32,983 bases of DNA from Rhodococcus yananensis (GTDB taxonomy: Bacteria; Actinomycetota; Actinomycetes; Mycobacteriales; Mycobacteriaceae), in contig NZ_JAIYEP010000052.1 in assembly GCF_020515525.1 (NCBI RefSeq), positions 1 through 32,983 on the forward strand. The letters run 5' to 3'. The notes below the pieces were generated by a model. The model had not been told where the DNA came from. It did not search any database and worked only from the letters and a program-made list of their open reading frames with translations. Positions 7,568 through 14,580 of the stretch are shown here, in pieces (positions within the stretch are counted from its first letter, which is position 1; the number at the start of each line of letters is the position of its first letter). The position numbers and the translations under genes are program-made.

Positions 7568-9106
7568 CTACCTTCCGTGCATGAGCTTCAGCATCCTGGC
7601 GGACAGGTCCAGGTCGCGTTGCGGACGTTCGAGGCTCATCAGCTTCAGTGGGGAACGGAACCTCTCGACGGTCACGGACTTGGGTCTGCTGAACTCGCGC
7701 AGTCCGTCGGCTCCGTGGATGCGACCGAATCCGGATTCTCCGATGCCGCCGAACGGCAGCGACGGGATGCCGGCGAAACCGAGCACCGAGTTGACCGACA
7801 CCATGCCGGTGCACAGACGTGCGGCCAGTTCGCGGCCCTTCGCCTTGTCGCGGGTGAAGATCGAAGCGCCGAGGCCGTAGTTCGTGCCGTTGGCGCGGTC
7901 GACGGCCTCGTCGAGGTCGCGCACCTTGTTGACGACGACGGTCGGGCCGAACGTCTCCTCGCACACCGCGCGCGAGGTCTCGGGCACGTTCGTCAGGATC
8001 ACCGGTTCGATGATGCGGTCGCCGACCGAGTCGGGGCCGCCCATCACGGCGGTAGCACCGCCTGCGAGAGCGTCGTCGATGTGACTGCGGACGATGTCGA
8101 TCTGCCTGGGCAGCGTCATCGGGCCGTACGTGGAGTCGTCCGTTCCGCCCGGCTTCGCACGCGAGACGAGCGTCGTCAGCCTGTCGAGGAACTCCTGATG
8201 GACGGATTCCACGACGTAGATGCGTTCGACGCCCGCGCACGTCTGTCCGGCGTTGCCGAACGCACCGAACGCCGCGAAGTCCGCAGCCTTGTCGAGATCG
8301 GCGTCGGCCGCGACGATCATCGCGTCCTTGCCGCCGCACTCGGCGACGAGCGGGGTGAGCGATTCGGCGCAGACCGCCATCACCTTGCGGGCGGTGGGTC
8401 CGGAACCGGTGAACGCGATCTTGTCGACACCCGTGCGGGCGAGCGCGGATCCGGTCTCGCCGAGACCCGTGACGACCTGGAACACGGGCTGGGACGGCGC
8501 GATCGAGTTCCACGTCTCCTCGAGCCACTTCCCGACTCCCGGCGTCAGCTCGCTGGGCTTGAAGACGACGGCGTTCCCGGCGGCGAGCGCGTACGAGATC
8601 GACCCCATCGGGGTGTACACCGGATAGTTCCACGGTCCGATGACACCGACGACCCCCAGCGGCCGGTACTCGAGCGAAGCGGCCTGGTTGATGCTCGCCA
8701 CGCCGGACGGAACTCTGCGGGCCTTCAGGACCTGCTTCGCGTTCTTCGCGGCCCAGTCGAGATGCTCGACGGCGAGCATCACCTCGAGGAACGCGTCACC
8801 GTAGGGCTTGCCCGTCTCTCGGGAGACGACGCTTGCGAGCGATGTCGCTCCGCGTGCGACGGCCTTCTTGAACTCGAGAAGCCATTCGCGACGTCCGCGG
8901 AATCCCTGTGCATCCCACCAACGCGCCGCGATGCGCGCGCGGTCGACTGCCTCGGCGACGGCGGATTCGTCGGCGATCGGGTACTCGGCGATCACGTCGC
9001 CGGTCCGGGGATCGAGACTCGCGAACGTCGCTGCGGCGGCGGGAGACTGCGGGTCGGGGGAGGACTGTGAGTCCGGGGAGTCCGTCGTGCTCGATTTCTG
9101 TGTCAT
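7568..9106 (-). CDS. NAD(P)-dependent aldehyde dehydrogenase
   Basis: A 512-residue aldehyde dehydrogenase with all main catalytic features. These are PWNYP with the oxyanion asparagine (about 160), the general base glutamate in LVAECGGKD (about 256), the cofactor motif FTGSGPTARKV (about 232-242) and the nucleophilic cysteine in GNAGQTCAG (about 290). EETFGPTVVV and a C-terminal LPFGGIGESGFGR complete the family pattern. The N-terminus carries a 25-residue serine/proline-rich extension. It oxidises an aldehyde to the acid; the long C-terminal tail suits the membrane-acting fatty-aldehyde type but does not prove it. The ATG is preceded by AGGAAAG. It is the promoter-proximal gene of the operon with the first DUF2236 protein and diverges from the GntR gene across a 26-base inverted repeat. 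Confidence 0.93.
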   Translation of the reverse strand: MTQKSSTTDSPDSQSSPDPQSPAAAATFASLDPRTGDVIAEYPIADESAVAEAVDRARIAARWWDAQGFRGRREWLLEFKKAVARGATSLASVVSRETGKPYGDAFLEVMLAVEHLDWAAKNAKQVLKARRVPSGVASINQAASLEYRPLGVVGVIGPWNYPVYTPMGSISYALAAGNAVVFKPSELTPGVGKWLEETWNSIAPSQPVFQVVTGLGETGSALARTGVDKIAFTGSGPTARKVMAVCAESLTPLVAECGGKDAMIVAADADLDKAADFAAFGAFGNAGQTCAGVERIYVVESVHQEFLDRLTTLVSRAKPGGTDDSTYGPMTLPRQIDIVRSHIDDALAGGATAVMGGPDSVGDRIIEPVILTNVPETSRAVCEETFGPTVVVNKVRDLDEAVDRANGTNYGLGASIFTRDKAKGRELAARLCTGMVSVNSVLGFAGIPSLPFGGIGESGFGRIHGADGLREFSRPKSVTVERFRSPLKLMSLERPQRDLDLSARMLKLMHGR

Positions 9107-9126
9107 GTTCGACGCTTTCCTGACGG

Positions 9127-9152
9127 ATCACATCAAATATATGTGATGTGAT
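9127..9152. promoter_or_regulatory. Inverted repeat, probable operator of the FadR-type regulator
   Basis: ATCACATCA (9127-9135) and TGATGTGAT (9144-9152) are perfect complements around an AT-only centre with one G. The centre supplies TATATT on the minus strand (9141-9136), a good -10 for the aldehyde dehydrogenase operon. The site sits in the 129-base spacer between the divergent genes. Confidence 0.65.
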
Positions 9153-9235
9153 AGCTGTAGTGGGGCTCACACTAGGCCCCCCGTACCGAACGGACAAGCC
9201 CTGCGGCCGAGTCCGACGGATCGTCAGGAGAAACG

Positions 9236-9985
9236 ATGGCCACATCGACCCGCAGTCCCGGTTCCGACAAGGCCGACGGTGGTACGCGCGCAGTCGGATC
9301 CTCACGGATGCGTCGCCGCCGGCAACTCTCGGACGAAGTGGCCGCCCACCTGCGTTCCGCGATCATGTCCGGTGAACTGCGTTCGGGGGATTCGATCCGA
9401 TTGGACGAGACCGCAGTGGAACTCGGCGTCAGCGTGACACCGGTTCGTGAGGCTCTGCTCACGCTCCGAGGGGAGGGCATGGTCGAGTCCGCACCCAATC
9501 GTGGCTACCGGGTGTCGCCGATGGGCATCGACGACATCGGTGACATCTTCTGGTTGCAGAGTCGGATCGCTGTCGAACTGGCGCAGCGTGCCTTCGACCG
9601 GGCAGAACCCGCGGACCTCGACAGACTCGCCGAATTCAACGACAGATTGCGGACTCTCGTATCCGTTCCGCACGGGACGACGCCCGACGTCGAACGCATC
9701 GCGGATGCCGAGTACGACTTCCATCGTGAACTCAATCTGATCGCGCGGAGTCCGAAGCTCGCGTGGTTCCTGAACATCGCCGCCCGGGTCCTGCCCTATC
9801 GGCTCTACGCACAGGATCCGGGATGGGGTGTGCAGGCGGTGAACTCGCATGATCGTCTCGTCCGGGCCATGCGTAGCGGTGACCGCGACGAGGTGATCGC
9901 GCAGACTCTCGCGCAGTTCGACGATGCGTCGGCGCGCCTGCTCGAGTATCGGGAACGCGTCGAGAGCGGCGAGTACCCCTTCTAG
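9236..9985 (+). CDS. GntR family regulator, FadR subfamily (FCD domain)
   Basis: A 249-residue regulator. The winged helix domain occupies about residues 30-100 (LSDEVAAHLRSAIMSGELRSG then LDETAVELGVSVTPVREALL). The all-helical FCD effector domain occupies about 105-235, with likely metal or ligand residues in EYDFHRELN and SHDRLVRAM. FCD proteins usually sense carboxylic acids or acyl-CoA. The ATG has an AGGAG site 5 bases upstream. It is divergent from the aldehyde dehydrogenase/DUF2236 operon and is followed by a second DUF2236 gene. It therefore probably represses both arms through the inverted repeat at 9127-9152, released by an acid product of the pathway. That control is inference. Confidence 0.92.
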   Translation: MATSTRSPGSDKADGGTRAVGSSRMRRRRQLSDEVAAHLRSAIMSGELRSGDSIRLDETAVELGVSVTPVREALLTLRGEGMVESAPNRGYRVSPMGIDDIGDIFWLQSRIAVELAQRAFDRAEPADLDRLAEFNDRLRTLVSVPHGTTPDVERIADAEYDFHRELNLIARSPKLAWFLNIAARVLPYRLYAQDPGWGVQAVNSHDRLVRAMRSGDRDEVIAQTLAQFDDASARLLEYRERVESGEYPF

Positions 9986-10076
9986 GGTCGGAGGACCCCT
10001 TGCCTATCTGAGTACGGGCGTGCACAATTTTGACCACGGTGCATCATCCCTACTTTCGCCGCAGGAGGCGGACATC

Positions 10077-10922
10077 GTGACCTCGACCGACGAACGGCTC
10101 ACCACGACCGCGGGGACGGCGGATACCGCTCCGATTCCATCTGTCGGAGTGGACCTCTCCGATTTCGTGGGTGAATCGATGCTGTTGCTCGGTGCGGGCG
10201 TCACGGTGCTCCTCCAACTCGCCGATCCCGGTACGGGACACGGCGTTGCCGACCACAGCACCACTCTGCAGCGACCCCTCGACCGGTTGCGCACGACCAT
10301 GACCTACGTCTACGCCGTGACCCTCGGGACTTCCGAGGAACGCACCGCGATCGTGCGGATGGTCAACAAGGCGCACGTTCCGGTTCGATCCGACACCTAC
10401 AACGCGTTCGACCCCGAACTCCAACTGTGGGTTGCGGCAACGTTGTATCGCAACGGAGTGGATATGTACGAGCGCGTGTTCGGCGCGCTCCCGGATGCGG
10501 ATCGTGAGCGCATCTACCGGCAGTCCGCCGTGTACGGAACCGCGCTGCAGGTCAAGGAGGGCATGTGGCCGGCCACCCGGGAGGAATTCGACCGCTACTG
10601 GGACGAGAAGATCGCGACCTTCGAGGTCGACGCGAAGGTCCGCGCCTTCACCCGCGGCCTGCTCTACGGCGGCGACTCGCCGTTGCCGGTGCGAATGCTC
10701 ATGCCGCTGCAGCGTTTCCTCACGATCGGACTCCTCCCGCCGCGGCTGCGCGACGAGTTCGCGCTGCCGTGGAGTTCCCGTCAGCAGCGTCGTTTCGATC
10801 GGTTCTGGAAGGTGTTTCCGCCGATCTATCGGCGGGTTCCGCGTCGGATCCGTCAGCTGTCGGCCACCTACTACCTGCACGACATGCGTCGTCGGATGGC
10901 CGCGCACCGACACCTGATCTGA
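10077..10922 (+). CDS. DUF2236 / MpaB-family oxygenase, second copy
   Basis: A 281-residue protein of the DUF2236 family, only distantly similar to the copy at 6595-7563. Its family pattern is the glycine-rich start FVGESMLLLGAGVTVLLQLA, then TYVYAVTLGT, VNKAHVPV with a candidate heme-ligand histidine, and DPELQLWVAATLYRNG. The C-terminus is arginine-rich. The GTG start has a near-perfect GCAGGAGG site at 10061-10068. Possible upstream codons in the same frame fall inside the GntR gene and lack a site. It lies 91 bases after the GntR gene on the same strand and is probably co-transcribed. Two divergent members of this family around one regulator suggest consecutive or alternative oxidation steps on one substrate class. 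Substrate is unknown. Confidence 0.8.
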   Translation: MTSTDERLTTTAGTADTAPIPSVGVDLSDFVGESMLLLGAGVTVLLQLADPGTGHGVADHSTTLQRPLDRLRTTMTYVYAVTLGTSEERTAIVRMVNKAHVPVRSDTYNAFDPELQLWVAATLYRNGVDMYERVFGALPDADRERIYRQSAVYGTALQVKEGMWPATREEFDRYWDEKIATFEVDAKVRAFTRGLLYGGDSPLPVRMLMPLQRFLTIGLLPPRLRDEFALPWSSRQQRRFDRFWKVFPPIYRRVPRRIRQLSATYYLHDMRRRMAAHRHLI

Positions 10923-10949
10923 GCCGTCGGGCCGGGCGTGGTATCCCGA

Positions 10950-11426
10950 TCACACTGCGGTGTCGCGCTCGAGCCCGAACCAGTAGTGCTCGCCGTCGTC
11001 GAACACGAGCCCGCCCTTGCCGTTCATCACACCGAGCAGGGTGTCGGCGTCGACCATCTTGAAGTGATCGAGGACCGGCATCCCGTCGTACACCATCGTC
11101 TCCGTCGTCTCACCGCGGAACGCAACCTCCCACAGACTCGCCTCACCCCGACCGGTCACGGTGTCGGAGAACAGATCTCCGTTCTCCCGGCGGCAGATCA
11201 AAGGCTGTACCGAGGCCGCGGAGGTGAACTCCTTCCCGTACCAGCGGGCGTGCTCGAGCAGCCGGGATGTGCGGTGTCCGGTGTCGAAACCGAACCCCCT
11301 CCAGCGATATCCGACGAGATCAGCGATCTCCGCCGGGGGCAACTGCGACCACAGTGCGTCGAGTTCACGTGGGTCGATACGGCCGGTTCGGGCACGTAGG
11401 TCGGTGAAGGTGGCCGCGAAGTCCAT
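10950..11426 (-). CDS. GXWXG and DUF4334 domain protein
   Basis: A 158-residue protein with two small domains that usually occur together. The N-terminal GXWXG domain is seen as VGYRWRGFGFDTGH (about residues 38-51). The C-terminal DUF4334 segment includes ETMVYDGMPVLDHFKMVDADTLLG-type sequence (about 108-134) ending in GKGG and YWFGLER. No enzymatic role is established for this pair as far as I know. The ATG has an AGGAGA site, and its A is shared with the stop of the truncated alcohol dehydrogenase upstream. It was therefore originally the second gene of an operon with an intact dehydrogenase. With that gene broken, its expression now depends on readthrough from the TetR gene. Confidence 0.85.
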   Translation of the reverse strand: MDFAATFTDLRARTGRIDPRELDALWSQLPPAEIADLVGYRWRGFGFDTGHRTSRLLEHARWYGKEFTSAASVQPLICRRENGDLFSDTVTGRGEASLWEVAFRGETTETMVYDGMPVLDHFKMVDADTLLGVMNGKGGLVFDDGEHYWFGLERDTAV

Positions 11427-11866
11427 CAGTTCTCCTGGTTGTCGAAGGTGAGTACCGCCTTGACGACGTCGCCGGCGGTGACCGCCGCGAACGCGTCGTC
11501 GATCTTCTCGAAGGGGAAGGTCTGCACGAGCCGTTCGACGGGAAAGCGCCCCGCCATCCAGTGCGCGGCCAGGTCCGGTAGGAATTCGTGAGGGTCGATG
11601 TCACCTTCGATCACGCCGGTGAGGGTGCGCCCGTCGAGCAGATGCGTCTGGTCGACGCTGATGGGGTTTCGCCCACTTCGAAGGCCCAGTGTCGCACAGA
11701 TTCCCGGGTTGGTCAGCGACGATGGTGCCTGCCGGATCACGGCTTCGGAACCGACGGATTCGACAGCGTGATCGGCGCCGCCATCGGTCAGCCGTCCGAC
11801 CTGCCGGGCGATGTCGTCGGCGGGAAAGAAGACGTCGGTCGCGCCGTCCGGGTGCTGCGGAACGGG
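11426..11866 (-). pseudogene. 5'-truncated zinc-type alcohol dehydrogenase (MDR family), C-terminal part only
   Basis: The reading frame encodes the last 145 or so residues of a roughly 370-residue NAD(P)-dependent alcohol dehydrogenase of the aryl/geraniol dehydrogenase type. It runs from the end of the Rossmann fold (GATDVFFPADDIARQVG, GGADHAVESVG) to the C-terminal FPFEKIDDAFAAV and VVKAVLTFD. The zinc-binding catalytic domain and the glycine-rich NAD motif are missing. Recognisable homology begins within about 30 bases of the stop of the upstream TetR gene. No start codon with a ribosome site precedes it; the first in-frame ATG (11944) lies inside the TetR gene. It looks like a deletion scar joining the end of a TetR gene to the middle of a dehydrogenase gene. 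Confidence 0.8.
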
Positions 11867-11867
11867 G

Positions 11868-13163
11868 TCATGTGCGCGTCCCGGTGGACGCCGCCGACGC
11901 TTCGGAGTCGCGACGCGTCGCAGCGTCACCGAGGAGGACTGCAAGCATCAGATCCACCGTGCGGCGGCGGTTGGATGCACTGTTGCGGAACCGCGTCATC
12001 TCCCCGACGTCGAGTACCAGGTTCAGGGCGGCGTGCACCAGGATGCGGCACTCGACGGGCGTGAGGTCGGTGCGCAGGTCGGCGACCAACCGAGCCCACT
12101 CCTCGATGTTGAGCCGCTGGATGTTGCGCAGATCGCTGCGATGGGCTGCGGGGAGGTTCCCGATCTCCGCGAAGTACACCGACATCAACGCGTTCTGCGC
12201 GAACGACAACTCCACGTACACCTCGGTGAGATGCTCGAGTGCCTGTGCGGGAGTGGAGGAGTCGGCGAGCGCAGAGGACACGGCCAGGGCGACCCGGTCG
12301 CCTGCCCGGTGGAACGCGGCGGCCAGTAGATCTGCCTTGCTCGCGAAGTGCCGATACACGCCGGACGCGTTGATCTCGGCTGCCGCACCGATCTCCTCGA
12401 TGCTCACCTCGTGATAACCGCGGGCGTCGAACAGCAGAACGGCCTCGTGCAACAGCACCTCACGCTTGTTCGCCACCGCGATACCGGTGCGCTCCGTCGG
12501 TGCGGCGGCGGGCTCGTCGGGAACCAGTGAGGTCGCCGCGACGGAGCGGCAGGCGTCGAGCAGCAGAGTCTGCAGACGTCGGGTGGCCAGCGGCACGCGA
12601 TGCGTGGTGATCGACCCGATCACGCTGAGCTGCGCCGTCGCGAGCAGCGCGGCGTCGGTGGCGGTGAGCCCCGGGCGCAACTCCCTCAGAGTCTGGGCGA
12701 GACGACGGTTGATGACCGCCATCTTGCCGCGGACCTTCGCCTGGTCGTCATCCGACAGATACCGGCGCTCCCATCGGTACAGTCCGCCCGTTCGCCGGTT
12801 GTCGATGGTCATGCCGATCGTGGCGGTCAGCCGATTGTCGAGGATCGCGGCGGCTCCGTCGTCGGGGATGTCGTCGTCGAACTGCGACAGCGCCGCATCG
12901 AGCGCGTCGGCGAGCTGATTGACGGCCTGGACGAACAATGCGTACTTGTTCGGGAAGTGCCGGTAGAGGGCGGGCCCGGAGATACCGACGGCCTTTGCGA
13001 TGTCCTCGATGCTCACCCCGTGGTAGCCGCGTTCGCTGAATGCCTCGGCCGCCACGGTAGCGATCTGCGCCTTGCGATTCTTGGGACGCTTGCGCACAGG
13101 CGGCGCGGACCCGGCCGGTGGGGACGTGCGCGCGCGTGCACCACTGCGTGTTCGTTCGGCCAC
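11868..13163 (-). CDS. Tandem double-TetR transcriptional regulator
   Basis: A 431-residue protein made of two complete TetR units in one chain. The first helix-turn-helix is at about residues 40-70 (VSIEDIAKAVGISGPALYRHF, then PNKYALF). The second is at about 245-280 (VSIEEIGAAAEINASGVYRHF, then ASKADLL). Each is followed by its own helical ligand-type domain. Such pseudo-dimeric regulators occur in Rhodococcus and mycobacteria, often beside fatty-acid or CoA genes. The GTG start has GAGGAG 6 bases upstream. The gene diverges from the small ORF/enoyl-CoA hydratase unit, which is its most likely target. Its last residues (after LMLAVLLGD) lie next to a deletion junction, so the C-terminus may be altered. 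Confidence 0.9.
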   Translation of the reverse strand: MAERTRSGARARTSPPAGSAPPVRKRPKNRKAQIATVAAEAFSERGYHGVSIEDIAKAVGISGPALYRHFPNKYALFVQAVNQLADALDAALSQFDDDIPDDGAAAILDNRLTATIGMTIDNRRTGGLYRWERRYLSDDDQAKVRGKMAVINRRLAQTLRELRPGLTATDAALLATAQLSVIGSITTHRVPLATRRLQTLLLDACRSVAATSLVPDEPAAAPTERTGIAVANKREVLLHEAVLLFDARGYHEVSIEEIGAAAEINASGVYRHFASKADLLAAAFHRAGDRVALAVSSALADSSTPAQALEHLTEVYVELSFAQNALMSVYFAEIGNLPAAHRSDLRNIQRLNIEEWARLVADLRTDLTPVECRILVHAALNLVLDVGEMTRFRNSASNRRRTVDLMLAVLLGDAATRRDSEASAASTGTRT

Positions 13164-13296
13164 GTGGACTCCTCGTCGATGGTTCCGGCGCGCCCGTACC
13201 GAAGGCGGAGCCGCACCACAAAGGTAACAGGCAGGACTGGGTGGAAGAAATCGGAACGTTCGGAGTCATCCCTTGAAAACCGCAGTACACAGCGTA

Positions 13297-13325
13297 TTGA
13301 CAAACGTGAACTACGCGGACAATGT
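13297..13325 (+). promoter_or_regulatory. Promoter for the small ORF and enoyl-CoA hydratase
   Basis: TTGACA (13297-13302) is a perfect -35 box. It is 17 bases from CAATGT (13320-13325), which serves as -10. A palindromic GTTAAC (13324-13329) overlaps the -10. The divergent TetR gene starts 134 bases away. Confidence 0.55.
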
Positions 13326-13397
13326 TAACGGCAATTCTTACCATCACGGGTGTTCGTGCCGGCGGCCCCACCGTCGGCCGGACAGGAGGAGGGCGCA

Positions 13398-13529
13398 GTG
13401 GGAACCCGAGTCGCCGAGGGGGACGTTCCGACGGTCGCCGACCTGGTCGGGCGCACGGTGTCCGACGCGGAGAGCATCATCACCGGTCGTCTCGCAGGCA
13501 TCGCGGAGCCGGCGGCGGTGCGGGCATGA
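13398..13529 (+). CDS. Small protein of unknown function, 43 residues, coupled to enoyl-CoA hydratase
   Basis: This short frame begins at a GTG with a strong AGGAGGAGGG site at 13384-13393. It ends at a TGA that overlaps the ATG of the enoyl-CoA hydratase (ATGA), the classic arrangement of translational coupling. The peptide starts MGTRVAEGDVPTVADLVG and continues as an amphipathic helix (residues about 12-36) with an alanine-rich end. It has no signal peptide, cysteine or recognisable domain. I do not know its family. It could be a genuine small partner protein, the remnant N-terminus of a lost gene, or a leader whose translation sets hydratase expression. Confidence 0.6.
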   Translation: MGTRVAEGDVPTVADLVGRTVSDAESIITGRLAGIAEPAAVRA

Positions 13530-14323
13530 CCGCGGCCGAACCGGGCGTCACCGCCGCCACCGCCGGCCTGCGCACCGCGTTCGCGGACGGCGTCCTGCGC
13601 CTCACCATCGCACGCCCCGACCGCATGAATGCCATCGACCTCGACACCATGCGTGCACTCGGCGCGGCGATCACGGCCGCGGGAGACGACGATCGCGTCC
13701 GGACGATCGTGCTCACCGGCGACGGGGCGGCGTTCTGCACGGGCGCCGACCTCGCCGCTGCCGGGACGAACCCCGCTTCGCCGGACGTGGTCATGGACAC
13801 CGCGAACGACGTCGTCGAGGCGATCACGACCGTCCCGGTGCCGGTGGTGGCCGCGGTCAACGGTCCGGCGGCCGGTGTCGGTGTCTCGATGGCGGTTGCC
13901 GCCGACCTGACGTACGCGGCCGAGAGCGCATACTTCCTGCTCGCTTTCGTCAACATCGGGTTGATGCCGGACGGCGGTGCGAGCCTGCTGATCCCGGCTG
14001 CGATCGGCCGTGCACGGGCGGCGGAGATGGCCTTGCTCGGTGACCGCGTCGCCGCCGTCGACGCCGCGAGGTTCGGGCTCGTCGCCCGGACCCTGCCCGA
14101 TGACGAGTTGTTCGGCCACGTCGACGCCGTCGCCGCGCGCACCGCGGCCGGGCCGCGTCGAGCGCTCGCACTGACGAAGCATGCGCTGAACGCCGCGACC
14201 CTGCCCGCGTTCGGGGCCGCGCTCGATCTCGAGAAGTCCGGTCAGATCGAACTGCTCGGATCGGCCGACTTCGCGGAGGGGGTCGCTGCGATGCTGCAGA
14301 AACGCCGACCCGAGTTCACGTAG
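13526..14323 (+). CDS. Enoyl-CoA hydratase/isomerase family protein (crotonase)
   Basis: A 265-residue crotonase-fold protein. The CoA-binding and oxyanion-hole segment is GDGAAFCTGADLAAAG, and the second oxyanion segment is VNGPAAGVGVSMAVAADL. The active-site region reads FVNIGLMPDGGASLLIP, with Asp-Gly-Gly where classical hydratases have a glutamate, as is common among actinobacterial paralogues. Its precise reaction (hydratase, isomerase or other) is therefore open. The ATG overlaps the stop of the 43-codon frame upstream. The same frame is open further up, but that part is read by the small gene in another frame and carries no start site of its own. The divergent double-TetR gene and the downstream acyl-CoA ligase suggest fatty-acid or side-chain beta-oxidation. 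Confidence 0.9.
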   Translation: MTAAEPGVTAATAGLRTAFADGVLRLTIARPDRMNAIDLDTMRALGAAITAAGDDDRVRTIVLTGDGAAFCTGADLAAAGTNPASPDVVMDTANDVVEAITTVPVPVVAAVNGPAAGVGVSMAVAADLTYAAESAYFLLAFVNIGLMPDGGASLLIPAAIGRARAAEMALLGDRVAAVDAARFGLVARTLPDDELFGHVDAVAARTAAGPRRALALTKHALNAATLPAFGAALDLEKSGQIELLGSADFAEGVAAMLQKRRPEFT

Positions 14324-14580
14324 TTCCGGCGTCCGCCCGTCCGGACCCGGTTCGAACAATCACATATCTCCGAAGAATCCCGCCGACTCGACCGTCGAGC
14401 GCACGAATAAGCCTTGTTCGCAAGTGTGTCGGTCGACGGAGCTGTCTCTGCTGCGCGATCCGACGATGAGAATATCTGTTAACAAAGGTCTGGCCGTGCG
14501 CGTCCGTTTTCTGTAGTGTCGCTCACATCGCACCCGGTTCCGACACCGACTCTTCTTCCCCGATACGAGAGGACCCGTCG

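Noticed and set aside
9162-9180. GGGGC/GCCCC hairpin in the GntR leader
   Set aside because: Short, GC-only and with a 9-base loop; of the kind expected by chance in this DNA.
14413-14424. CTTG-TTCG-CAAG in the fadD5 leader as a KstR2-type site
   Set aside because: The KstR2 consensus I recall has the half-sites in the opposite order (CAAG then CTTG), and no kstR2 gene or cholesterol genes are nearby.
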